Virus record (IMG/VR): IMGVR_UViG_3300040801_002884
Location: 1 to 39,658 of that record
Source: a virus
Length of the DNA stretch: 39,658 bases
Reading direction: 5' to 3' (one strand)
Positions 20,327-28,918 of this stretch are shown here, piece by piece; positions within the stretch are counted from its first letter, which is position 1; every line of letters starts with the position of its first letter. The notes below the pieces were generated by a model that worked only from the letters and a program-made list of their open reading frames with translations, did no database searches and was not told the origin of the DNA. A program made the position numbers and the translations under genes.

Positions 20327-21226
20327 ATGGATTTTTCTAAACTTAAAGAAAACAAATCAACTGCGGCACTTTTAAAATCACTTCAAAAAACATCTTTTGC
20401 TAAGTCCAATAAGTACGGCAATGATGAAACTGAGTGGAGAATTTCTAAGGATAAAGAGGGCAATGGCTCTGCTATAATTAGATTTGTTGCTTCTCCAGAC
20501 GGAGAATTGTTTCAAGAGGTCAGAAATCACGGCTTTAAGAAAAATGGTAAATGGTATATTCAAAACTGCCCTAAAACTCTTGATTGGGATAATGCCTGCC
20601 CTGTTTGTGAAGAAGCAAACAAACGTGTAGGTGATAGAAAATGGGACGAGATTCCTAAAGCAGAACAAGATGAAATTAGACCGATGTTTGCAAAGACATC
20701 TTATTGGTCTAATGTCCTTGTTATAAAGGATCCTGCTGAACCTGAAAATGAAGGTAAAGTTTTTAAATTCAGATTCGGTAAAAAGATTCTTGATAAAATT
20801 GTTGCTAGACTTCAAGATGATGAACTTGAAGGAAAAGAAGGTATCAATGTATTCGATAATGATGATGGTGCCAACTTTAAACTTATTGTTAAGAAAGTCG
20901 CAGGTTGGGCTAACTATGATGATTCTTCATTCATGGCTCCTTCCAAACTTAAAAACGGTGATGAAGTAGTTAAAAATGGACATGAAATCGGTTGGATGAG
21001 ATCTGATAAAAATTTCAAGGTTTATGAGGAACTTTGTAAAGCATTCAACAAAGTAATGGGGTCATCTAGTACTCCTACTAAAACCGCTGAAGATTATGTT
21101 TCAGATGATATTCCTGAAGACACTGGCAAGTATTCTAAAAAGTCAGATAGTACTGAAAATGAAAGTACTGATGATGAAGACGATGATTATATGAAGTATC
21201 TGGAAAGTCTCGCTCAAGAAGACTAA
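20327..21226 (+). CDS. 32: single-stranded DNA-binding protein gp32
   Basis: A 299-residue homologue of T4 gp32 (301 residues), coating ssDNA in replication, recombination and repair. The basic N-terminal B domain (MDFSKLKENKSTAALLKSLQKTS region) gives cooperativity; the OB core holds the zinc site His (NHGFKKNGKWYIQNCPK) plus CPxxLDWDNACPVC, matching His64, Cys77, Cys87 and Cys90 of T4; the Asp/Glu-rich end (STDDEDDDYMKYLE) is the acidic protein-interaction A domain. AAAGGA lies about 10 bases before the ATG. Likely autoregulated through its leader. Ends at a terminator. Confidence 0.95.
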   Translation: MDFSKLKENKSTAALLKSLQKTSFAKSNKYGNDETEWRISKDKEGNGSAIIRFVASPDGELFQEVRNHGFKKNGKWYIQNCPKTLDWDNACPVCEEANKRVGDRKWDEIPKAEQDEIRPMFAKTSYWSNVLVIKDPAEPENEGKVFKFRFGKKILDKIVARLQDDELEGKEGINVFDNDDGANFKLIVKKVAGWANYDDSSFMAPSKLKNGDEVVKNGHEIGWMRSDKNFKVYEELCKAFNKVMGSSSTPTKTAEDYVSDDIPEDTGKYSKKSDSTENESTDDEDDDYMKYLESLAQED

Positions 21227-21231
21227 TCAAT

Positions 21232-21270
21232 AAAGGGGTGATTACAGAAATGTAGTCACCCTTTTATTTT
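21232..21270 (+). terminator. intrinsic terminator after gp32
   Basis: AAAGGGGTGATTAC (21232-21245), loop AGAAAT, GTAGTCACCCTTTT (21252-21265): a 14-pair stem with two G-U pairs, followed by ATTTT. Lies between convergent gp32 and tape measure genes and may work in both directions, more weakly leftward. Confidence 0.9.
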
Positions 21271-23566
21271 AGAAACCGAAATTAGTATTCAATTGTCTTA
21301 AAGTGATATCTTCTTGGTGTGGAGACGCCTGTACATTATAACTATTTTGTGTTTTGTTAATATTATTCACATTAGAAGTTTTTGGTGAATTCACTACAAC
21401 ATTTTTATTAGTTTTTTCTCTTTCACTTGCTTCTTGATTTAAATACTCCGCAGATTTTGTGCTTAAATTTGATCTAGGATTAATTGCTCCCATCATTACA
21501 TCACTTTTACTTCCTAAGATATCTTTCAATTTGTTTCTTGTTTCTTCATCAAAATCATCATACTCCATAAGATTTGCTATTTGTTTTCTATTAAGATCAT
21601 TAATAGCATCCCAGTCTGTTATAACATCATTCCTAAACATTCTTTTATCAATGACTTTTTTATCTTCAAGATCATCTATAATATTGGAAGATTTCTCTGG
21701 TTTCAGTTGCTCAACAGATAGTTTTTCATCATCTTTGAAGAATGGTATAGATCCTTTTATCAAGTCAACAACAGAAAAATTCTTGAAAATATCAAAGATT
21801 TTTCCGAAAAAATCTGATACTATTTCTTTTATATCCGGAATTTCAAAATCAAATGTAAAGGCTTCCTTAGTGGCTTCTATTATGAAATCTAGACCTTCTT
21901 TAGCAGAAGCCGTTATATTATTAAAAACATTTTTAACTGAGCCTATCAATTCACTAACTTTTGTTTCGACAAACTCGGCAACAGATATATCTCCTAGTTG
22001 TAAACCATCAAGATTAAGAACTGTTTTCCACCAATTCCACATCAATCTATAAGGTGCTTTAATAAGTTCTGTTAAAGAAAAACCTTCTGGAAATGATATA
22101 CTGAAAATATTAGTGAAAAAATTCTTTATTCTGTCAATAGTTCCTTTTATCATATCGTAATAAGAAGCAAGAAACTCAGTTACTTTTTGATCAACAAATC
22201 CACCTATATCAGTTTCAATTCCTACAAGACCGAAAAGTGAATCAGCAATACCCGCTATTCCCCCTAAAGTTCCACCTATAGCGGAAGCCATTTTGTCTGT
22301 TGTTGTAGCAACATCTTTACCTAACTTTTCAGCGGCATTATTCCATCCGTCAATTCCGTCTGTTACAGCATAGAAAGCAGTAACGGCTAATCCAACAGGA
22401 CCAGCAAATCTAGCAACACCTTTCAAGAGAAGTTTGCCGCCACTTTTTAAAACTGCACCTGCTTTTGAGAAAAATGCTCCTATGCCTGCAAGACCCATCA
22501 TAAATGACTGAAACATTTCGTTGAGACCTAATATTTGCAACAAACTATTTTGTTTATCTGTTGCATCAGCCAGATTCATATCAGAACCATTATCAATGTT
22601 ATTAATGGCCTCAATCATTTTTTCAGTTCTTCTATTATCTTCTCTTTGTTTCTCTATTTCGGCGAAACCTGATGCTTCAGAGTTTTTTACTAACGTGTTA
22701 ATTGAATTACTTAAATGATCTAATAATAGATTGCTTGTTTGAATTTCTGCTGTGTTTAAATCTAGAAGTTTATTTCCCTCTTGAACTGCTGTTCTATTTT
22801 CATCTTGTGCCGCTATCAATTGACCATTTTCAATAGCATACATTTCCCGAAGTTTCTCAAGAGTAGATAGCATTTTTTCAGCATTAGGATCATCAGGGTC
22901 AGCGTTATCATATCTTTCTTGCAGTCTATCAATAGTTTCAACTATTTTTTCAGTCCGTTGATCACCTTCTCGTTTTTGTGTTATAGGATCCTTTGCTTCT
23001 TTATCTCTTTTTAATTCTGCCGCTAAAACATCTTTATGTTGATCTTGAAGAATTTTTTCTCTTTTTTCATCGGCTTGTTTTCTTTTATCCATCATGGATT
23101 GCATCATAGAACCGATGAAAAGAAAAGCAGGATTATCTAATCCAATTGTACCCAAAATACCAGCAATAGAAGGAAGATTTGATTTTAAAGAATCTGAAAA
23201 AGCCGCTCTTAATGAATGTTCATTTTCTTTTAGAGATTGATTTGTCATTTTCATTTCGCGTAACAAATCATCTAAAACCATTTTTTCTTTATCAGTAATA
23301 TTAGATTTATTATTTGTAATCAATTGTTCAATTACACCAAGACTTTTTCCAGCAAGAATATTTTCTTTTCTGTTTGATGCTTCATACACATCAGAAGAAA
23401 CGACATTCATTTGCTTTATAATAGAGGCAAATGCATCCGACTGCTTCTCAATTTTTTCAATCTCACGCTCTACCATATCCTGATATTTTAGTTCAGAACT
23501 TTGCTGAAAAAAATCAGGTCTGTCTGCTCTAATATTTTGGAGATCTTCCTTTGTTATTTTTGCCAT
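21269..23566 (-). CDS. tail tape measure protein (gp29-like)
   Basis: A 765-residue protein, longer than T4 gp29 (590). Long helical N-terminal half with coiled-coil stretches (MVEREIEKIEKQSDAFAS, KIVETIDRLQERYDNADP), a central Gly/Ala hydrophobic part (about residues 350-450: MGLAGIGAFFSKAGAVL, ARFAGPVGLAVTAFYAVTDG, AIGGTLGGIAGIADSLFGL) and further helices, as in tape measures, which set tail length inside the tube and leave during injection. By the usual 0.15 nm per residue the tail would be roughly 115 nm. Starts directly after the gp51-like frame's stop. Confidence 0.8.
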   Translation of the reverse strand: MAKITKEDLQNIRADRPDFFQQSSELKYQDMVEREIEKIEKQSDAFASIIKQMNVVSSDVYEASNRKENILAGKSLGVIEQLITNNKSNITDKEKMVLDDLLREMKMTNQSLKENEHSLRAAFSDSLKSNLPSIAGILGTIGLDNPAFLFIGSMMQSMMDKRKQADEKREKILQDQHKDVLAAELKRDKEAKDPITQKREGDQRTEKIVETIDRLQERYDNADPDDPNAEKMLSTLEKLREMYAIENGQLIAAQDENRTAVQEGNKLLDLNTAEIQTSNLLLDHLSNSINTLVKNSEASGFAEIEKQREDNRRTEKMIEAINNIDNGSDMNLADATDKQNSLLQILGLNEMFQSFMMGLAGIGAFFSKAGAVLKSGGKLLLKGVARFAGPVGLAVTAFYAVTDGIDGWNNAAEKLGKDVATTTDKMASAIGGTLGGIAGIADSLFGLVGIETDIGGFVDQKVTEFLASYYDMIKGTIDRIKNFFTNIFSISFPEGFSLTELIKAPYRLMWNWWKTVLNLDGLQLGDISVAEFVETKVSELIGSVKNVFNNITASAKEGLDFIIEATKEAFTFDFEIPDIKEIVSDFFGKIFDIFKNFSVVDLIKGSIPFFKDDEKLSVEQLKPEKSSNIIDDLEDKKVIDKRMFRNDVITDWDAINDLNRKQIANLMEYDDFDEETRNKLKDILGSKSDVMMGAINPRSNLSTKSAEYLNQEASEREKTNKNVVVNSPKTSNVNNINKTQNSYNVQASPHQEDITLRQLNTNFGF

Positions 23567-23740
23567 TTATTTACTCTTATTCTTTTCTATTTGCTGTATT
23601 ATCAAAGCAGTGTATACATCCCTTTCCCATGGTATCATATTATTGATTTCTGTAAGACTCAAATTGTGATAAGTGAAAAGAGCCATATTCATTTGAAGTC
23701 TTCCAGCAAGGGTTTCATGAGAAAGGGCTAGACGAAAAAA
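23567..23740 (-). CDS. 51: gp51-like tail assembly chaperone extension, read by -1 frameshift from gp26
   Basis: After the T-TTT-TTC heptamer at 23740-23734 the -1 frame is open for 55 residues, ending at TAA 23569-23567, directly before the tape measure ATG. It reads RLALSHETLAGRLQMNMALF and goes on with SLTEINNMIPWERDVYTALI, the L(S/T)EIxxMxPWERxxY motif typical of frameshifted tail chaperones and gp51-like proteins. It has no good start of its own: an ATG at 23692 would give only 41 residues. The product would be gp26 of about 236 residues plus this domain. The gp26 stop lies just after the slip site. Confidence 0.7.
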   Translation of the reverse strand, partial: FFRLALSHETLAGRLQMNMALFTYHNLSLTEINNMIPWERDVYTALIIQQIEKNKSK

Positions 23741-24441
23741 TTATTAAGCCCCTCGAATTTATATTCTGATTTATTTTTACACTGTACACATGTAAATTTT
23801 ACAGTATGATTCAATTTCGGAACTTTATTAAGAAAATCATGAACAATTAATTTCAATGATTTTGATGTCATCTTTTTGACAAAATTTTCTAACTCTTCCG
23901 GCGGAAGATCTGATGTTTCATACACATTATCTTTATAGAAAATGGTTTCAATTAAAGAACCCACTAGAGAAAAAAGAGAAACATTTCCATCAGCCAATTG
24001 ATCAAGTACATTAAAACCAGGGTATTTCATAGAAAACTGTAGATCATCAGAAAATTTTACAATGTTAGAATCTTTTTCTAATTTAGGCTTTTTGATGTCT
24101 TCAATATTAACAATAATCTCATTCTTATATCCACATTCCTCATTTTTACAAGGAAGCAATAATTCAATTTCTTCACCAACTGATTTAGAACGTAACAGAA
24201 GAAACAAATACTCAATATCAAACGATGCTAAGGAATCTACATCTATTTCATCATAAGTACATTTATTGATAATATCCTTTGCCGCTTCTAACATTACTTT
24301 AACGTCACCAGACTCCTTTGCTGTTAATAATGCTTGTTCTTCTCCAGACGTATAAGATCTGTATTTAACTTTTTTATTGTTACTGATTAATGTGGTAGTG
24401 TACGTTGGTGATGTTTGAATTGTATCTAAAATTGATCCCAT
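23728..24441 (-). CDS. 26: baseplate hub assembly protein gp26-like
   Basis: A 237-residue protein (T4 gp26: 208). KKVKYRSYTSGEEQALLTAKESGD near residue 24 is the family's N-terminal motif (YRxYTxGEE), and two Cys pairs, CKNEECG near 105 and CVQCKNKSEYKFEGL near 218, look like a zinc ribbon. It acts in hub assembly and corresponds to the short tail chaperone of other contractile systems. AGGAG precedes the ATG at 24441. Its 3' end carries a -1 frameshift site leading to a gp51-like domain. Confidence 0.8.
   Translation of the reverse strand: MGSILDTIQTSPTYTTTLISNNKKVKYRSYTSGEEQALLTAKESGDVKVMLEAAKDIINKCTYDEIDVDSLASFDIEYLFLLLRSKSVGEEIELLLPCKNEECGYKNEIIVNIEDIKKPKLEKDSNIVKFSDDLQFSMKYPGFNVLDQLADGNVSLFSLVGSLIETIFYKDNVYETSDLPPEELENFVKKMTSKSLKLIVHDFLNKVPKLNHTVKFTCVQCKNKSEYKFEGLNNFFV
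23734..23740 (-). promoter_or_regulatory. slippery heptamer T-TTT-TTC
   Basis: Reading on the minus strand, codons AAT TTT TTC GTC TAG contain TTTTTTC in the X-XXY-YYZ register of a -1 frameshift site, two codons before the gp26 stop. GTCT-AGC and GCT-GGA-AGAC downstream could pair, though they start closer to the site than is usual. Confidence 0.65.
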
Positions 24442-24459
24442 TTCTCTTCTCCTGTATAA

Positions 24460-24960
24460 TTATTTATTTTCCCAGTGATGATATGCCCAAACTACGCTGA
24501 ATACTGGAACTAATCCCTCTTGAGTATATCCTAATTGTATTTGTGATATTTCCATTGGCCATGCTTCAATCAACTCTATTTTATTTATAGTTTGATCCAT
24601 TTTATTTTGTGTATTTATTTGAACTGATCCGACAAAATCCTTATAAAAAGAGAAGTAATAATCTTCTCCTGCTATTAATAATTGCCAGTCATTAAAAAAC
24701 TTTCTTTCTTCTAATGAATCAGTTGCATAAAATTCTGTTGTTACATCGGTGTATAACTCAGCATAAGGAACTTTCCTTATAGGACCATGGTGATATTGCT
24801 CTACCGTTGAAAATCCTCTGCCCGGAAGATCAACCGAAGAACAATTTAAACTAATCTCTTCAGTTAACCAACCTGCAGGGCCGCCTATGAAAACAGTATA
24901 TCTAGTTGCATCTAAAAATGGGTTAGCGGCAACATTTGCTTTAAACTTTGTTATATTCAT
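24460..24960 (-). CDS. tail tube-fold protein (gp19/gp54 type)
   Basis: A 166-residue protein close in length to T4 gp19 (163). FKANVAANPFLDATRYTVFI, LNCSSVDLPGRGFSTVEQYH, YTDVTTEFYATDSLEERKFFNDWQ and IELIEAWPMEISQIQLGYTQ follow the order of the tube fold: N-terminal strand, PG loop, RxxFxxWQ helix, and the WPxxxxxxxLxY turn near the end. It could be the main tube protein or a baseplate tube initiator; being in the hub cluster, away from any sheath gene, favours the latter slightly. Overlaps the gp2-like gene by a TAATG junction. Confidence 0.7.
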   Translation of the reverse strand: MNITKFKANVAANPFLDATRYTVFIGGPAGWLTEEISLNCSSVDLPGRGFSTVEQYHHGPIRKVPYAELYTDVTTEFYATDSLEERKFFNDWQLLIAGEDYYFSFYKDFVGSVQINTQNKMDQTINKIELIEAWPMEISQIQLGYTQEGLVPVFSVVWAYHHWENK

Positions 24961-25535
24961 TAATACCTACCTCTTGAATCATTCCACACTTCTGATACTG
25001 ACGCACCTTTAAAATCTGCTGTAGGAAGTGATATTGCTTTATGCCACTGTTCTGGTCTTATAGTGTTTATTTTAGACCGCACATTTTGCTTGATATATTG
25101 TTTGATACATGGTTTAAAATACCGATATTTAGCGGCAGATTGTAGAATATCATAAGTCATTCTAAATTTAGTTGTTGAATTAAAATTATCATTATTAATA
25201 ATGTTCATTAAATTTAAAAGAAATCTTTGTCTAATCTGCGGATTAAGATAATGAAGATTCAATCCCATAAAATGTGTACTCGTCTGATTGATTGCAATCA
25301 CTAAAGGAAATCTATCCCAGTACGGCAATTTTCCATCACCCTTGGCTTTATATAGAAAAGTGTGCATAGATCCCTCAAATGGTGACTGTTTACCTCTTTG
25401 ACGAAGATCTGACATTTTTACATTTTTGAGTGATTGTTTTTGAAGTTCTTTCAATCTATCTCTAAACCAAGATTTAGCCGACTGAACTTCCTCTTTTCTA
25501 AATATTTGTGTTTCAAATGGAGATTTTTTAGCCAT
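24960..25535 (-). CDS. 2: DNA end protector gp2-like
   Basis: A 191-residue protein. LYKAKGDGKLPYWDRFPLVIAIN and FMGLNLHYLNPQIRQRFLLNLM match a motif I recall from gp2-like DNA end protectors of cyanophages and T4-like phages (PYWDxFPLVxP...GLNLHYLP). T4 gp2 guards the ends of packaged DNA against RecBCD and is also needed for head completion. It sits next to gp4, another head-completion gene, as in T4 (order 2, 50, 4, 53). Confidence limited by memory of the family. Confidence 0.6.
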   Translation of the reverse strand: MAKKSPFETQIFRKEEVQSAKSWFRDRLKELQKQSLKNVKMSDLRQRGKQSPFEGSMHTFLYKAKGDGKLPYWDRFPLVIAINQTSTHFMGLNLHYLNPQIRQRFLLNLMNIINNDNFNSTTKFRMTYDILQSAAKYRYFKPCIKQYIKQNVRSKINTIRPEQWHKAISLPTADFKGASVSEVWNDSRGRY

Positions 25536-25538
25536 AAC

Positions 25539-26042
25539 TTATTTCTTTTTAAACTGACCTATTTTTTTATAAGCGAATGCTTTAGTCATTTTTGGTTTAA
25601 GCCCCAATTTTTCTAATTCATTTTCTGTCCAAATGACAAATTCTGCGCCGTTGTCTTCCGCAAATTTCTTTGCCGCTGTCCATTTAGCATTATTTATAGC
25701 ATGTGTCTTTACTTCATTGATAAAAGTTTTTTGTTTTTTACCCTTTGTATTTTCTGGTTTTTGTGTTTGGTAAAAAGGTTTGACTTCAATCAACAATTTC
25801 TTGCCATTTTTGAATCTAATAGCAAAATCTATAAAATATCTATGCGGCTTTCTATCCACTGGTGATATGTATTGAACTACTGCTTCTTCCGAAGCCCATG
25901 CTTCGACTTCGTCATTTTTATCACACCAGATACAAATCATACGTTCCCAAGAAGATCTGCAAACAATATTATCGATATTAGAAGGTACTAAATATTTTTC
26001 GGGGTTCTTAGGTCTATATTTGCTTTTGAATGTTTTTGACAT
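25539..26042 (-). CDS. 4: head completion nuclease gp4-like
   Basis: A 167-residue homologue of T4 gp4 (gp50/65). KSKYRPKNPEKYLVP, CRSSWERMICIWCDKN, ASEEAVVQYISPVDRKPHRYFIDFAI, KKLLIEVKPFYQ and NNAKWTAAKKFAEDNGAEFVIWTE match family motifs; the fold is a TnsA-like PD-(D/E)XK nuclease with Asp in FIDF and Glu-x-Lys in IEVK. It finishes DNA packaging so that heads can join tails. The ATG at 26042 gives the family start; a TTG at 26078 is in frame. First gene of the leftward late arm. Confidence 0.85.
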   Translation of the reverse strand: MSKTFKSKYRPKNPEKYLVPSNIDNIVCRSSWERMICIWCDKNDEVEAWASEEAVVQYISPVDRKPHRYFIDFAIRFKNGKKLLIEVKPFYQTQKPENTKGKKQKTFINEVKTHAINNAKWTAAKKFAEDNGAEFVIWTENELEKLGLKPKMTKAFAYKKIGQFKKK

Positions 26043-26110
26043 TTCTTCATAGTTAATAGTTTGTGTTGATAAATACAATTAGAATTATTTAAATATAAAA
26101 TTACTAATGT

Positions 26111-26118
26111 TATTTATA
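26111..26118 (-). promoter_or_regulatory. late promoter TATAAATA for the leftward structural arm
   Basis: A perfect TATAAATA on the minus strand in the 86-base divergent gap between gp4 and gp48, giving a start near 26105. On the plus strand TATAAAAT at 26094-26101 and GATAAATA at 26068-26075 are weaker candidates for the rightward arm. Confidence 0.6.
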
Positions 26119-26128
26119 GGGTCAAAAA

Positions 26129-26881
26129 ATGCGTGTAGATTTAATGTTACAAAAACAGGCGACAAGCACTGTCAGAAGAATGGGTGATATAAGTTGGAGA
26201 GCACCTTTCACAATTCTTGATTGTGAAGGAGAATTTGCAGTTTTACCGCTTCCTCTATCAGTTGTTTCCGGGAATCAAATGCTATGGGAACAAAAAGATT
26301 TTACTGCCGATTCAATTAGGGGTGCGGCAGTTCTAGGAATGAGAGATAAATGGAAAGATGATCTTACTGGATCCGGGGCCGAATTAGTATCTGCATACGC
26401 TTCAGGACTTTGGAAAGATACTCAATCTTCGGTAGGTTCTGCTTTAGGCGGAGTTGATAATTTGGGTGACTTCATAAAGCATAAAGAAGGTAAAGCAGTC
26501 AATTCTAATAAAGAAATGACATTCAATGGTATGGGATACAGATCATTTACACTTGCTTTTGAATTAGTTCCTCTAGATGAAAAACAAGCAAAACAAATTG
26601 ATGAATTTATAATTTTCTTTCAAGAAAAGGCATCACCTGAGTTTGCTTCTCCTAAAAAGATATACTGGAAATATCCCCCTTCTTGGGAAATTGTTTGGTC
26701 AAAAGGATTAAAATTACCAACAATTATGCCAGCATATTTAACAGACTATTCTATAAACTATGCAGGTGCTGGTAAAATGGCTTTTCATAAATCCGGTCAC
26801 TCAACACAAACTAATATAGAATTAACTTTTGTGGAAAGTACTCTTCATACCAGAGATAAAATTAAAGCGTTCCCAGGTTAA
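26129..26881 (+). CDS. 48: baseplate tube cap protein gp48-like
   Basis: A 250-residue protein (T4 gp48: 364). NSNKEMTFNGMGYRSFTLAFELVPLDEKQAKQIDEFIIFFQEKASPE carries the NxxLxFxGMxxRxFxFxFxLxP motif of gp48/gp54 tube-baseplate junction proteins, and KIYWKYPPSWEIVW the YPSxWxI motif. It would cap the hub and template the tube. First gene of the rightward structural arm; AGGG seven bases upstream. Confidence 0.75.
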   Translation: MRVDLMLQKQATSTVRRMGDISWRAPFTILDCEGEFAVLPLPLSVVSGNQMLWEQKDFTADSIRGAAVLGMRDKWKDDLTGSGAELVSAYASGLWKDTQSSVGSALGGVDNLGDFIKHKEGKAVNSNKEMTFNGMGYRSFTLAFELVPLDEKQAKQIDEFIIFFQEKASPEFASPKKIYWKYPPSWEIVWSKGLKLPTIMPAYLTDYSINYAGAGKMAFHKSGHSTQTNIELTFVESTLHTRDKIKAFPG

Positions 26882-26884
26882 TAT

Positions 26885-27457
26885 ATGAAATTATCACTTA
26901 TAGAAAAATCGAATTTTTATTTTAATAGATTTCCTATTGTTGATTATCATCTTAAAGGTGTGGATAGACCAACTTTAGATTTTATTCATCGATGGGCTTT
27001 TAGAAAACACATTAAAGAAAATGCCGCTTCTTATTCTAAATGGATAATTAGGGATGAAGATAGTATATTTTCAATTGCTCAAACAATATATGGCTCTCAA
27101 CATCATTTTTGGATAATCATGATGATGAATGATATGATTGATCCCATTTTTGATTGGCCTCTTGATAATCGCGATCTGATTGAATATGTAAAGAAAAAAT
27201 ATGGAGCAGAAAATATTTATGAACCGCATCATCTTGAGGCTGTTGGAGCAGAAGGAAATGATGATATAAATGTTTTACCTTCTGGAACAATTGTGTCTAA
27301 TAATTATACTGCTGATAAAGTTACTGTATCTAATTTTGATTATGAATCGAGACTGAATGAAGAAAAGAGAAATATAAAGTTGCTCCTTCCAGAATATCTT
27401 GAAACTGTTTTAAGAGAAAAGAGCGAAATTCTTTCGTCTAATTTTAATAGGAATTAA
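26885..27457 (+). CDS. 53: baseplate wedge protein gp53-like
   Basis: A 190-residue protein (T4 gp53: 196). DEDSIFSIAQTIYGSQHHFWIIMMMNDMIDPIFDWPL is the LysM-like segment conserved in gp53 (IAxxxYGxxxxxWIIxxxNxxxDPxxDWPL). gp53 binds the gp6/gp25/gp7 core and joins wedges around the hub. Immediately follows gp48; C-terminal part is acidic and extended. Confidence 0.85.
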   Translation: MKLSLIEKSNFYFNRFPIVDYHLKGVDRPTLDFIHRWAFRKHIKENAASYSKWIIRDEDSIFSIAQTIYGSQHHFWIIMMMNDMIDPIFDWPLDNRDLIEYVKKKYGAENIYEPHHLEAVGAEGNDDINVLPSGTIVSNNYTADKVTVSNFDYESRLNEEKRNIKLLLPEYLETVLREKSEILSSNFNRN

Positions 27458-27459
27458 TA

Positions 27460-28917
27460 ATGCCATTTACTGAAAACGGAATTGAAGTAACCCCCTTTGA
27501 TTTTTTTGTTGACAAACTTATCATCGTAGGGGATTATGGAGAAATTGACATAACATACATGATGGTTGAATTGAATATAATAGAATCACTTTTTGATAAA
27601 TGTATTACTGGTTCTTTAGTTGTAACGGATGCTCTGAATGTTATCTCAAATCTTCCTTTACTTGAGGGAGATAGATTGAAAGGATATATTATGAGAAACG
27701 ATTACGATAAATATATTAGAGATTTTGACCCTGATTTTGAAATAAAATTTGAATACGAAGTTATTAAGATAAGAGAACAGAAAAAAACAAAACAAGATCA
27801 GCAAATATGGTCAATCAATTTTGCTTCATGGTCTTGGGGAGACAATCTTGGAAGAAGGGTTTCTAAGTCATATCGTCAATGGCCATACTCTGATATGGTG
27901 AAAGACATATATGACAAACATCTCCAAAGAGGTGGTCTGTCTGGTGCAACTGAAATGAAAGGAATTGATGTAACGGGAACAGAGAAATTATGGAACATTG
28001 TTATACCTAACTGGAAACCGTTTCAAGCAATAACATATCTAATGAGAAGATCATTTGATGGCGATGTTGTTAACTATCTTTTTTATGAAGATAAAGAAAA
28101 GTACTACTTCAAACCTCTTAATGATTTGATGGCAGAAGGTCCAAAAGCGACTTACTTTACTGCTGTTTCTGAAGAATATATAGGAATAGAAGAAAGCAGA
28201 ACAATAAGCATAGATGTTTTAGAACCGCAATATAACAAGATTCTTTCTTTTGAAATGAAAGATTATCATGATATATCTGCTGGCGCAATGTTAGGGTTAG
28301 TAAATACTCGTCTTATTAAGCATGATGTTTTTAACAAAAGAATATATGACTATTATTATAAAGGACCTGAGGGAGATAACTATATTATAGAAGATCCTCA
28401 TGAATACAATAAAGACTTTGCGGCACTTGAACATGCTGATCCTGGTGGTGTTGAAATGATCAAAGGAACCACTAATAACAAATTTTGTTGGGACGGTGAC
28501 AATGTTTTATCAGTATATCCAGAACATTTGTTTCAATGGGATGATCAAGAACAATTTGAACCAGACAAATGGTTAAGACAAAGAAACGGACAAATGCAAC
28601 AAGCAAAGTTTATTAGATTTCAAATCATAACTCCGGGAAATCTGACAAGAAAAGTTGGAGATAAAATAAAAATAGAATTGTACTCACCACAGTGGAAACC
28701 TAAAGGTCCTGATGAAAAACCGATCATGGATAGTAAATTTCAAGGAAACTATCTCATAACATCTATAAGAAGAAAGTTCACTGGTGATCAATATAGCAAT
28801 GTTTTAGAAGTTATTAAGGATGACTACTTCAGTCTCGTAAATGATAGTATCTGGGACAGAGCAAAAACAGATTATCCTTTTAGAAAGGATGGAAAAGGAA
28901 ATGTAATCGGGTTATAA
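27460..28917 (+). CDS. 27: baseplate hub protein gp27-like
   Basis: A 485-residue protein (T4 gp27: 391). An N-terminal barrel with LNIIESLFDKCITGSLVVTD, KLWNIVIPNWKPFQAITYLM (family: NxxIPNxxPxxAIxxLxxRA) and the later barrel with FQIITPGNLTRKVGDKIKIE and SKFQGNYLITSIRRKF match the gp27/phage late control D fold. It forms the trimeric ring between the gp5 spike and the tube. Coupled to gp53 (two-base gap) and gp5. Confidence 0.85.
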   Translation: MPFTENGIEVTPFDFFVDKLIIVGDYGEIDITYMMVELNIIESLFDKCITGSLVVTDALNVISNLPLLEGDRLKGYIMRNDYDKYIRDFDPDFEIKFEYEVIKIREQKKTKQDQQIWSINFASWSWGDNLGRRVSKSYRQWPYSDMVKDIYDKHLQRGGLSGATEMKGIDVTGTEKLWNIVIPNWKPFQAITYLMRRSFDGDVVNYLFYEDKEKYYFKPLNDLMAEGPKATYFTAVSEEYIGIEESRTISIDVLEPQYNKILSFEMKDYHDISAGAMLGLVNTRLIKHDVFNKRIYDYYYKGPEGDNYIIEDPHEYNKDFAALEHADPGGVEMIKGTTNNKFCWDGDNVLSVYPEHLFQWDDQEQFEPDKWLRQRNGQMQQAKFIRFQIITPGNLTRKVGDKIKIELYSPQWKPKGPDEKPIMDSKFQGNYLITSIRRKFTGDQYSNVLEVIKDDYFSLVNDSIWDRAKTDYPFRKDGKGNVIGL

Positions 28918-28918
28918 T

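Noticed and set aside
20378-20815. Leftward reading frame inside gp32
   Set aside because: gp32 is certain on the other strand; shadow frame without start signals.
21459-22052. Rightward frame opposite the tape measure gene
   Set aside because: Low-complexity Ser/Phe/Leu translation mirroring the helical tape measure; no leader.
23728-23734. Stem-loop after the slippery site as a frameshift stimulator
   Set aside because: GTCT-AGC with GCT-GGA-AGAC can pair, but starts about one base after the heptamer instead of the usual five to eight, so it is mentioned only as a possibility.
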